From an uncultured Collinsella sp. (lineage in GTDB: Bacteria > Actinomycetota > Coriobacteriia > Coriobacteriales > Coriobacteriaceae), in contig USMR01000002.1 of the NCBI GenBank assembly GCA_900555815.1, forward strand, positions 1 through 20,474: a stretch of DNA of 20,474 nucleotides, written 5' to 3'. The notes beneath the pieces were generated by a model that worked only from the letters and a program-made list of their open reading frames with translations, did not search any database and was not told the DNA's origin. Each line of letters begins with the position of its first letter. Within the stretch, counting starts at the first letter, position 1. The position numbers and the translations under genes were made by a program. Below are positions 14,210 through 20,474 of this stretch, one piece after another.

Positions 14210-16357
14210 TTACTTCCCCTGTACCATGGTGAGCGAGATCTTCTTGCGGTCGCGATCGACCTTTTCGACCCACACCTTGACCGTGTCACCGACGCGCACC
14301 ACGTCGCTCGGGTGCTTGACAAAGCGGTTGGCCAGCTTGGAGATGTGTACGAGGCCGTCCTGGTGCACGCCCACGTCGACGAAGGCGCCAAAGTCCACAA
14401 CGTTGCGCACCGTGCCCTTGAGTTCCATGCCGGGCTCCAGGTCGTCGATGGAAAGCGCTGAGCGGCTAAAGACCACCTCGGGTGCGTCGTCGCGCGGGTC
14501 GCGACCGGGCTTCTTGAGCTCGTTGACGATGTCGATGAGCGTCAGGGTGCCGCAGTCCAGGTCGCTTGCCAGCGCCGAGATACTGCCCAGGCGGCGCTCG
14601 ATGTCGGGCACGCCGCCACGGCTGAGCTCGCTGGCTTTAACGCCGGCGCGTTCCAGGACGGACGTGGCCACCTCGTAGCTTTCGGGGTGGACGCTCGTCG
14701 CGTCGAGCGGGTTCTTACCGCCGCTGATGCGCAGGAAACCCGCGGCGTTGAGGTATGCCTTGGGTCCCAGCTTGGGGACCTTCTTGAGCTGGCGGCGATC
14801 GGTAAAGGCGCCGTTTTCCTCGCGGTAGGCCACGATGTTCTTGGCCACGCTCGGCGTGATGCCCGATACGTATCCCAGCAGGCTTGCGCTCGCGGTGTTT
14901 ACGTCGACGCCCACGCGGTTGACGACGTCTTCCACCACGTGGCCCAGGGTACGCGAGAGCTCGGTCTGGTCAAGGTCATGCTGGTACTGGCCCACGCCGA
15001 TGGACTGGGGCGGAATCTTGACGAGCTCTGCCAGCGGGTCTTGCAGGCGGCGGCCCAGGCTCATGGCGCCGCGCACAGTGACGTCCAGATCGGGGTATTC
15101 CTGACTGGCGAGCTCGGAGGCGGAGTACACCGATGCGCCGGCCTCGTTGACGATGGTGTATCGCAGCCCAGGCGCCTGCTCGGCAATGAACTCCGAGACG
15201 ACTTCCTCGGTCTCGCGGCTGGCGGTACCGTTGCCGATGACGATGGTGTTGACGCCGTCCTTCTTGACGAGGCGGGCGAGCTCGCGCTTGGTGCCGGCGA
15301 CGTCGTGGCGCGGCTTGGTGGGGTAGACCACGCTGTGGTCGAGCAGCTTGCCGGTCTCGTCCATGACGGCGACCTTGCAGCCGGTGCGGTAGCCCGGATC
15401 GAGCGCGAGCACGCGGGCGCCGCGCACGGGGCGTGCCGAGAGCAGGCCCTCGAGATTCTTGGCAAAGATATTGATGGCCTCGGTCTGCGCGCGGACGGTG
15501 AGCTTGGCGCGGGCCTCGCGCTCCAGCGAGGGGGCCATGAGGCGCTTGTAACCGTCGGCGATGGCGGCGTCAAAGACGGGCGCGAAGACGCCCTGGCGTC
15601 GGGGCCAACGGCTGCCGAGGCGTGCCGTGGCGGCAGCGCCGTCGACGTTCACGCGCACGCGGAGCTTGCCCTCGCGCTCACCGCGGTCGATAGCCAGCAC
15701 GCGGTGGTTGGGTATACGGCGCAGCGGCTCATCATAGCTGTAGTACGGCTCGTAGGGGGTCTTCTCGGCGGGGTCGGTGGCCTCGACGACGATGTCGGCG
15801 GTGTTTTGCGTAAAGGCGCGCAGGTCGGCGACGTTCTCGGGGTCCTCGGCCACCGTCTCGGCCACGATGTCTGCCGCGCCGGCGAGCGCCTTCTCGGGCG
15901 TGTCGAAGCCGGCCTCCTCGTTGACGTATGCCGCGGCGGCGTCGAGTGCGCTGCCCTTGGCCGAGGCCTGCATGATGACCATGTTGGCGAGCGGCTCCAG
16001 GCCGGCCTCGCGGGCCTTTTGCGCGCGGGTCATGCGCTTTTTGCGGTAGGGCTTGTAGAGGTCCTCGACACGCTGGAGCTGCGTGGCCTCGCGAATCTGC
16101 TGTTCGAGTTCGGGCGTGAGCTTGCCCTGGGCGTCGATGAGCAGATTGACGGCCTCTTTGCGCTGCTCATGATTGCGCAGGTAGGACAGGCGCTCGTCGA
16201 GTGCGCGCAGGGCGACGTCGTCCATGCCACCCGTGGCTTCCTTGCGGTAGCGCGAGATAAAGGGAATGGTGTTGCCCTCGTCGATGAGCTTGACGGCTGC
16301 CTCGATGTTGTCAGCCTTAAGGTTGAGCTCGCGGGCGAGCTGGGCGATAAGATCCAT
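14210..16357 (-). CDS. tex: Tex family RNA-binding transcription accessory protein
   Basis: The 715-residue protein has the full Tex layout: a helical N-terminal part with GNTIPFISRYRKEATGG (the family's most conserved stretch, about 28-44), a YqgF/RNase H-like domain starting at ALDPGYRTGCKVAV (about 318-331), the KIPPQSIGVGQYQHD motif (about 448-462), helix-hairpin-helix repeats (VGVDVNTAS and GITPSVAKNIV, about 480-530), and a C-terminal S1 domain (640-715, GTVRNVVDFGAFVDVG). Tex binds nucleic acid and affects transcription and RNA turnover. The length matches B. subtilis YdcI (about 720). The ATG at 16357 has AAGGAG 4 bases upstream; the frame runs on to 16444 but without a site. The gene appears to be monocistronic. 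Confidence 0.95.
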   Translation of the reverse strand: MDLIAQLARELNLKADNIEAAVKLIDEGNTIPFISRYRKEATGGMDDVALRALDERLSYLRNHEQRKEAVNLLIDAQGKLTPELEQQIREATQLQRVEDLYKPYRKKRMTRAQKAREAGLEPLANMVIMQASAKGSALDAAAAYVNEEAGFDTPEKALAGAADIVAETVAEDPENVADLRAFTQNTADIVVEATDPAEKTPYEPYYSYDEPLRRIPNHRVLAIDRGEREGKLRVRVNVDGAAATARLGSRWPRRQGVFAPVFDAAIADGYKRLMAPSLEREARAKLTVRAQTEAINIFAKNLEGLLSARPVRGARVLALDPGYRTGCKVAVMDETGKLLDHSVVYPTKPRHDVAGTKRELARLVKKDGVNTIVIGNGTASRETEEVVSEFIAEQAPGLRYTIVNEAGASVYSASELASQEYPDLDVTVRGAMSLGRRLQDPLAELVKIPPQSIGVGQYQHDLDQTELSRTLGHVVEDVVNRVGVDVNTASASLLGYVSGITPSVAKNIVAYREENGAFTDRRQLKKVPKLGPKAYLNAAGFLRISGGKNPLDATSVHPESYEVATSVLERAGVKASELSRGGVPDIERRLGSISALASDLDCGTLTLIDIVNELKKPGRDPRDDAPEVVFSRSALSIDDLEPGMELKGTVRNVVDFGAFVDVGVHQDGLVHISKLANRFVKHPSDVVRVGDTVKVWVEKVDRDRKKISLTMVQGK

Positions 16358-16441
16358 GGGACTCCTTGCGTTTAAGGTGCGTTTGCAGCACAGGGCTACC
16401 AAGGATACCACCCGTCCCAAAAGACTGTTTTGGGCCCGCGT

Positions 16442-16597
16442 CACGAAAACGGCCTATCTACTACGTTTAACCCATATGGGTCGACCATTCCCCGGTTTTC
16501 AGAGAATACGCAAGCCGTCTACCTGCGGTTTTTATTTCGCGAAATTCGGCATGGTTGAGGGCGATCGGTTAAGCGTAGTAGATAGGCCCATTTCGTG
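16442..16597. repeat. 156-bp MITE-like element with 31-bp terminal inverted repeats
   Basis: The arms 16442-16472 and 16567-16597 match at 28 of 31 positions, with an unbroken run GGCCTATCTACTACG and CTTAACC/TTTAACC at the inner end. Weaker pairing continues inward (TCGACCAT against TCAACCAT). The ~94-base centre is richer in A/T than the flanks and encodes no protein. It lies in the tex upstream region, where it would sit before or within the tex promoter. Confidence 0.75.
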
Positions 16598-16661
16598 GCG
16601 AACGAATCAAGCCGAGGTGCAAAATAGCCCCCGCCCCAGAAAAATCGTCGGCAAGGTAGCA

Positions 16662-16695
16662 AAATGCCCCGCGGACAGGAGGCTGCTCGCGGGGC
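16662..16695 (-). terminator. Terminator of the SDR-MFS-oxidoreductase operon
   Basis: GCCCCGCG (16666-16673) pairs perfectly with CGCGGGGC (16688-16695), and a 3-bp inner stem continues it. Read on the minus strand it is followed by ATTTTGC. It lies ~75 bases past the stop of the oxidoreductase gene. Confidence 0.65.
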
Positions 16696-16768
16696 AAAGA
16701 AGAGGGGCTTGTTGGTGGCGGACCGAAGGGTTCGGCATGGGGTTTCTGCCGCGGCCGCTCTTAAGGCA

Positions 16769-17809
16769 TTACAGCTCGACGAGCTGGCCGGTCTCGGCGG
16801 CCTCCTTGATGGCGTTGAGAAGCGTGAGCGTCTTGACGTTATCGGCGGGGGTCACGACGGGCTCGACCTCGCGGCGGACAACCTTCACAAAGTGCTTGAG
16901 CTGCATCTTGTGCGGCAGTGCCGGGTCGACGGCCGGAATCTCCATCTGCAGCGGCTTGTGCCAGTTGGAGGCGCCGTCGTAGGAGAACTGGTGCAGGCGG
17001 GGCAGCGACAGGGCGCCCTTAGTGCCGCCGATAAAGTAGGCGTCGGCGTCGAAGGGGCGGTACTGCGGATCCTCGCGAGCGGTTGCCTCCCAGTTCCAAG
17101 GGCTGGCAGTGGCGTCGGAGATGGTCATGCTCGCGAGCGCGCCATCGGCAAAACGGACGTTGACCACGGCGGAGTCCTCGGTCTCAAAACCGCGGGCGGC
17201 GCTGGACTGCATACCTTGGACGGCAACGGGCTCGCCCAGCAGGTAGCGGAGCAGGTCGACGTCGTGCACCAGGTTGACTAGGATCGGGCCGGCGCCCTTC
17301 TTGCGGCGCCACTCGACATCGAAATACTCGTCATTCTTATAGATCATGTAGTGGAAGCTCGACACGGTGAGCTTGCCCAGCTCGCCGGACTCGATGATCT
17401 CCTTGGCCTTGTTGACGAAGGGGTTGTGGCGACGGTGCTGACCCACGAGCACGGGCACGCCGGCGGTCTCGGCCTCGGCGGCAAAGGCCTGGGCATCCTC
17501 CAGGTCGTTGGAGATCGGCTTTTCGACCAGCGGCACGATGTTGCGCTTCACAGCCTCGCGGGCAACGCCCAGGTGCAGGTCGTTGGGCGTGGCGATGATG
17601 ACGGCGTCGGGCTTGACCTCGTCCATCATCTGGGCGGGATCGGTGTAAAACGGCACGCCGGCGGCCTCTGCCGTGGCGCGGGCGCCCTCAAAGGCGTCGG
17701 CGATGGCGACGAGCTCGGCCTCGGGCTCCTCGGTGACAAAGCGGATGTGGTTGCGGCCCATGGCGCCGGCGCCGATAACGGCAATGCGGACGGGGTTGAG
17801 CTCAGACAT
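16769..17809 (-). CDS. Gfo/Idh/MocA family oxidoreductase
   Basis: The 346-residue protein has a Rossmann domain with the NAD(P)-binding loop GAGAMG (13-18), the family motif EKP with Lys97 (96-98), and a C-terminal beta-sheet domain with the substrate-site stretch NLVHDVDLLRYL (179-190). Members oxidise or reduce sugars, inositols and related polyols, or act as dehydrogenases of sugar acids; the substrate here is unknown. AAGGAG precedes the ATG at 17809 by 5 bases. It is the last gene of a minus-strand set with an SDR and an MFS transporter, separated from the transporter by 69 bases that contain a palindrome (17840-17870). A terminator follows it. Confidence 0.9.
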   Translation of the reverse strand: MSELNPVRIAVIGAGAMGRNHIRFVTEEPEAELVAIADAFEGARATAEAAGVPFYTDPAQMMDEVKPDAVIIATPNDLHLGVAREAVKRNIVPLVEKPISNDLEDAQAFAAEAETAGVPVLVGQHRRHNPFVNKAKEIIESGELGKLTVSSFHYMIYKNDEYFDVEWRRKKGAGPILVNLVHDVDLLRYLLGEPVAVQGMQSSAARGFETEDSAVVNVRFADGALASMTISDATASPWNWEATAREDPQYRPFDADAYFIGGTKGALSLPRLHQFSYDGASNWHKPLQMEIPAVDPALPHKMQLKHFVKVVRREVEPVVTPADNVKTLTLLNAIKEAAETGQLVEL

Positions 17810-17839
17810 TTCGACTCCTTAATACTGGTGACCGGTGGA

Positions 17840-17870
17840 ATGCGACAAAGGGACAGTCCCTTTGTCGCAT
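17840..17870. repeat. Perfect palindromic hairpin with GGGACAGTCCC core
   Basis: Fourteen perfect base pairs (ATGCGACAAAGGGA with its complement) surround a CAG loop. It lies between two genes of the same operon and lacks a T-tail on either strand, so it is not a standard terminator. It closely resembles the hairpin at 4481-4511: same core, same flanking GACAA/TTGTC. It may affect mRNA stability between the transporter and oxidoreductase genes. Confidence 0.75.
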
Positions 17871-17878
17871 CGGTAAAA

Positions 17879-19135
17879 CTAGGCGGACTTCTTCTTGCTG
17901 TCGGAGACCATCATGTAGACGGTGAGCACGACGGCGATGGCGGCGATCACAATGGCGCCGTAGAAGGACTGCTGGTAGGCGGCGCTGCCGGCCTCGGCGT
18001 GATACAGCACGGCGGTGATGGGCTGGCTGATCCAGGTGGAAGCGGCATAACCCAAAAACATGATGCCGTAGTTGACGCCGATGTTGCTGGTACCAAAGGC
18101 GCCACCGGTGAGCGGCGGGTAGATGACGAGCAGGGCGCCAAAGCTAAAGCCGAGCAGAGCGAGCGCCACAAAGAACATGGCCTGCGTAAAGCTCATCGAC
18201 ATGATGACGAGTGCGACGATGGTGACGACAAGGCTGATGAGCAGCGACTTGTAGGCGCCGAGCTTGTCGATGATCTGGCCAAAGGACAGACGGCCAACCA
18301 GGTTGGCGCAGGTGTTGACGGAGACCACCACACCGCCGAGGGCGACGGCCGCAGCGCTCGTGGGGTCGGTGAAGAGCTGGACGGCGGCGATGGAGGCAAC
18401 CTTGCCGACGAGCAGCGTGCCGGCGGTGGCGGCAAAGGCGAAGGTGATGATGAGGACCCAGAAGCGCGGGGTCTTGACCATCTCGCCCGGGGTGAGGTCG
18501 CCGAAGGTGCCGGCGTGCGCACCGCCCTTGGGGGCCTCGAAGCCCTCGGGCAGCCAGCCGGCCTCGGGGGCCTTCAGGAACAGGGCAGAGGCGGCGATCA
18601 TCACAAAGAAGATGACGCCGAGCGCCTTAAGGGCGCCAAAGATGCCCAGGCTCGGGATGAGCAGTGAGGCGAGCACTGGGGACAGCACGGCGGGGCCGGC
18701 GGTCGAAGCGGCCAGGGTGATGCCGGAGGCGAGGCCCTTCTTGTCGATGAACCACTTCTGACCCGTGGTGAGCGCCGGGTTGTACCCCAGGCCGTTGCCG
18801 ACGGCGGCGACGAGCGAGAACCACAGGTAGAACTGCCACGGCTCGGTGACGGTGCCGGACATGAACCAGCCCAGGCCGTAGCACACGGCGGCGGCGATCA
18901 CGACGTTGCGCGGGCCGATCTTATCGGAGATGCGGCCGGCGAAGATGCCCGTTACGGCCATGATGGTCTGAAAGACCGGGAAGGCCCAGGTAAGGGCGCT
19001 CGACCACTCGGGGTAGACGGCGAGCAGGTTCTTGCTCACGACGGAATACAGCGCGATGGAGCTGATGAAGAACATGGTGACGCACGCGGCGGAAAGCACG
19101 ACGGCGCGACCCTTGTTGGAGTTGGTGGAAGCCAT
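17879..19135 (-). CDS. MFS transporter, oxalate/formate antiporter (OFA) type
   Basis: The 418-residue membrane protein has about twelve hydrophobic segments with a longer central loop (about 210-240, between the two six-helix halves). The MFS loop 2-3 motif reads GRISDKIGPRNV (67-78). The GNGLGYNPALTTGQKWF stretch (helix 4-5) is typical of OFA-type carriers, which move small carboxylates, often in exchange for a product. The closing residues SDSKKKSA are cytoplasmic and basic. The ATG at 19135 has only a modest AAAGAG site. The gene follows the SDR gene by 66 bases. The cargo is presumably the substrate or product of the two flanking dehydrogenases, but this is inference. Confidence 0.88.
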   Translation of the reverse strand: MASTNSNKGRAVVLSAACVTMFFISSIALYSVVSKNLLAVYPEWSSALTWAFPVFQTIMAVTGIFAGRISDKIGPRNVVIAAAVCYGLGWFMSGTVTEPWQFYLWFSLVAAVGNGLGYNPALTTGQKWFIDKKGLASGITLAASTAGPAVLSPVLASLLIPSLGIFGALKALGVIFFVMIAASALFLKAPEAGWLPEGFEAPKGGAHAGTFGDLTPGEMVKTPRFWVLIITFAFAATAGTLLVGKVASIAAVQLFTDPTSAAAVALGGVVVSVNTCANLVGRLSFGQIIDKLGAYKSLLISLVVTIVALVIMSMSFTQAMFFVALALLGFSFGALLVIYPPLTGGAFGTSNIGVNYGIMFLGYAASTWISQPITAVLYHAEAGSAAYQQSFYGAIVIAAIAVVLTVYMMVSDSKKKSA

Positions 19136-19201
19136 TGGACTCTTTCTAATCGATACGGGGGAGGAGCGGGCGTGTCCGCGGGGCCTCCCTGTCAGGTTGG
19201 T

Positions 19202-20083
19202 TTACTGGTCAGTCGGCTTTGCGACGCCGGACTCATCGGACCAAAGCTCGACACCCTTGTTCTTGAGGTAGTTGTCGGCATAGGCGCGACGGCCGCCGGG
19301 CTTGGCGGTGAGGTCGCCCATCATGTTGGAGAAGCCGCCGTCGACCTTGATGGCGTCGCCGGTGGTAAAGTCCGAGCGCTTGGACGCCAGGAACATGACG
19401 GCGTTGGCGATATCGCTGACCTCGCCGATGCGGCGCGTGGCGATCAGACGGCTGCGGCTCTTTTCGACCTCGGGGTCGGCGTAGAAGTTGGCCGACATGG
19501 GGGTCTTGACGAAGCAGGGCTCGACGCAGTTGGAGCGGACGCCGTAGGGGCCCCACTCGGCGGCGAGCATCTTGGACATCATGTTGACGCCGGCCTTGGT
19601 GGAGCTGTACACGCCCGAGAACGTCTCGGGGGAGTGGCTGGCGACGGTCGAGATGTGCACCAGGCGGCCCTGGCCGGCCTTGATCATCTCGCGACCAAAG
19701 CGCTGCGAGGTGATGAAGTAACCGGTGAGATTGACGTTGAGCACCTGCTCCCAGTCGCTCAGCGGCAGGTCTTCCATGGCGGCGAAGCGCAGGATGCCGG
19801 CGGTGTTGACGAGAACGTCGACGCGGCCGAAGTCGGCGATGGTGGCATCGACGGCGGCCTGAACCTCGGCTTCGTCGGTGGCGTTCATCTTGTAACCCTC
19901 GGCGTGGATGCCAAACTCGGCGGCGAGGTCGGCGGCTGCGGCCTTGACCTTCTCCTCGTCCAGGTCGAGCAGGACGACATTGGCGCCGTTGCGGGCGAAC
20001 TCGCGGCAGATCTCGACGCCCATACCGCCGAGTGCGCCGGTCACGGCGCAGACATCGCCCTCGAGCTTAAGCCAGTTGCTCAT
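19202..20083 (-). CDS. Short-chain dehydrogenase/reductase (SDR) family oxidoreductase
   Basis: The 293-residue classical SDR has TGALGGMG (15-22) for cofactor binding, Asp40 at the end of beta-2 (LLDLD, suggesting NAD over NADP), NTAG (93-96, usually NNAG), NVNLTG (116-121) and the active-site YSSTK (Tyr159, Lys163). The residue 13 before Tyr159, normally the catalytic Ser, is Thr146 (HISTVAS), with Ser145 beside it. About 40 residues beyond the usual end carry a charged tail. It is the first gene of the minus-strand trio and is divergent from a LysR-type gene. The reaction is oxidation or reduction of a hydroxyl/keto group; sugar alcohol, sugar acid or steroid substrates are all possible. 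Confidence 0.9.
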   Translation of the reverse strand: MSNWLKLEGDVCAVTGALGGMGVEICREFARNGANVVLLDLDEEKVKAAAADLAAEFGIHAEGYKMNATDEAEVQAAVDATIADFGRVDVLVNTAGILRFAAMEDLPLSDWEQVLNVNLTGYFITSQRFGREMIKAGQGRLVHISTVASHSPETFSGVYSSTKAGVNMMSKMLAAEWGPYGVRSNCVEPCFVKTPMSANFYADPEVEKSRSRLIATRRIGEVSDIANAVMFLASKRSDFTTGDAIKVDGGFSNMMGDLTAKPGGRRAYADNYLKNKGVELWSDESGVAKPTDQ

Positions 20084-20109
20084 AGGAACTTCCCTTCTTG
20101 TGCCTCCCG

Positions 20110-20136
20110 GTGGGTCGCTCCCATTAACCGACCCAC
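20110..20136 (-). promoter_or_regulatory. Leader hairpin upstream of the SDR operon
   Basis: GTGGGTCG (20110-20117) pairs perfectly with CGACCCAC (20129-20136) across an 11-base loop. It falls between the proposed transcription start and the SDR start codon, ending 26 bases before the ATG, so it would form in the mRNA leader. Confidence 0.4.
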
Positions 20137-20152
20137 GTGGTTTTCGCTGGTT

Positions 20153-20181
20153 ATCGTATGCTTTGCATTTGCGCAGGTGAA
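20153..20181 (-). promoter_or_regulatory. Candidate promoter of the SDR-MFS-oxidoreductase operon
   Basis: On the minus strand TTCACC (20176-20181) and TACGAT (20153-20158) each match the sigma-70 consensus at four of six positions, with a 17-base spacer. The -35 region overlaps a loose TGCA-N15-TGCA dyad (20164-20186), which could be a LysR-type operator. Confidence 0.4.
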
Positions 20182-20190
20182 TTGCATATT

Positions 20191-20199
20191 TGTTAGAAT
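20191..20199 (+). promoter_or_regulatory. Candidate extended -10 promoter of the LysR-type gene
   Basis: TGTTAGAAT is a TGn-type extended -10 with TAGAAT (five of six consensus positions). It lies ~120 bases before the GTG start and is back to back with the proposed operon promoter, the usual LysR arrangement. Confidence 0.3.
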
Positions 20200-20316
20200 G
20201 GCGTTAACCATAGGTTTACACTGTGCGATGCAGTTTTTTCTCAATTGAGCGCGTGACCTGCCAAAACGACCCTCTTCGGCAGTTCATTGCCATGCGTCTG
20301 GAAACGGGAGATTGAC

Positions 20317-20474
20317 GTGTACGATCGACGACTCGAGGCCATATCGGCCGCCGCGGAGCTGGGAAGCTTCTCGCGTGCGGCGGCAAAATTGCGCGTGTCG
20401 ACCCCGGCGCTCGTCTAGCAGGTGTCGGGCTTCGAGGCCGAGTTTGGCTTCACGTTGTTCGAGAGCTCGCTTTC
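20317..20474 (+). pseudogene. LysR-type regulator, 5' end, with in-frame TAG at codon 34
   Basis: A GTG start with GGGAG just upstream opens a typical LysR N-terminus: RRLEAISAAAELGSFSRAAA, then KLRVSTPALV. At 20416-20418 comes TAG, after which the same frame goes on with QVSGFEAEFGFTLFE, the usual second half of the helix-turn-helix. The stop thus falls inside the recognition helix, where relatives often have Lys or Gln (AAG or CAG, one base from TAG). The window ends at 20474, so the effector domain is not seen. The gene is divergent from the SDR operon and is its expected regulator. It is most likely a nonsense-mutated pseudogene in this strain; a sequencing error or amber read-through is the alternative. 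Confidence 0.75.

Larger units (their letters stand above)
16358..16768. other. Gene-free interval between tex and the Gfo/Idh/MocA gene
   Basis: Apart from the inverted-repeat element (16442-16597) and the terminator (16662-16695), this interval holds a 7-bp hairpin CCCAAAA/TTTTGGG (16416-16434) and an unexplained stretch at 16598-16661. A clear tex promoter is not visible. No reading frame here has a credible start site or known motif. Confidence 0.6.

Noticed and set aside
13955..14461. 168-codon frame starting with the duplicated transaldolase tail
   Set aside because: After the eight matching residues it runs through two inverted repeats and a terminator and into the antisense of tex, so it is not a credible gene.
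14687..16375. 562-codon plus-strand frame opposite tex
   Set aside because: Antisense shadow of a fully recognisable Tex protein, with no motifs of its own.
16358..16444. Longer Tex N-terminus
   Set aside because: The extra 29 residues have no family similarity and no ribosome site. AAGGAG sits just before the ATG at 16357.

Overview
The window looks like chromosomal DNA of a GC-rich Gram-positive actinobacterium, most likely Coriobacteriia and possibly Collinsella. The case rests on GC-rich codon use, a partial surface protein with a LAxTG-type sorting signal, a lipoteichoic-acid-synthase-like enzyme, purine-rich ribosome sites of AGGAG type, and the wording of a LysR-type regulator. The genus is an inference; no rRNA or marker gene is present. 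I see no phage, insertion sequence with transposase, CRISPR array, tRNA or rRNA.

Layout. 1-531: end of a cell-wall anchored surface protein with an Ig-like fold and a strong terminator. 532-1087: no gene, but four tandem ~61-bp hairpin units, a minus-strand terminator and a 131-bp inverted repeat. 1088-3388 (-): membrane sulfatase-fold phosphoglycerol transferase (LtaS/MdoB type). 3602-4477 (+): nitroreductase. 4637-9374 (+): a potassium block made of kup, a 64-residue one-helix membrane protein, a shortened KdpD-like sensor kinase and a KdpE-like response regulator, with no kdpFABC in view. 9469-12027 (-): RlmKL-type rRNA methyltransferase whose N-terminal catalytic half has lost its key motifs. 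12103-12930 (+): Cof-type HAD phosphatase. 13124-13828 (+): transaldolase / fructose-6-phosphate aldolase family. 13829-14209: no gene, but a stack of inverted repeats, a terminator and a 24-bp echo of the transaldolase 3' end. 14210-16357 (-): Tex. 16358-16768: no gene, one MITE-like inverted-repeat element and a terminator. 16769-20083 (-): an operon-like trio of short-chain dehydrogenase, OFA-type MFS transporter and Gfo/Idh/MocA oxidoreductase. 20317-end (+): a divergent LysR-type regulator with an in-frame TAG inside its DNA-binding helix.

How the parts work together. The Kup/KdpD-like/KdpE-like block suggests that potassium, turgor or a related signal is sensed by a two-component system that may control a constitutive-type Kup importer instead of the usual KdpFABC pump. 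The right-hand trio looks like uptake of a small carboxylate or polyol (MFS) followed by two NAD(P)-dependent oxidation steps, with a LysR regulator that appears broken in this strain. The rest is housekeeping (rRNA modification, Tex, sugar phosphate metabolism, envelope polymer synthesis).

The most unusual aspect is the intergenic DNA. Most gaps carry a different long palindrome, and three hairpins share a CTGTCCC/GGGACAG core. These look like several families of non-autonomous repeats, which a search of the rest of the genome could confirm.
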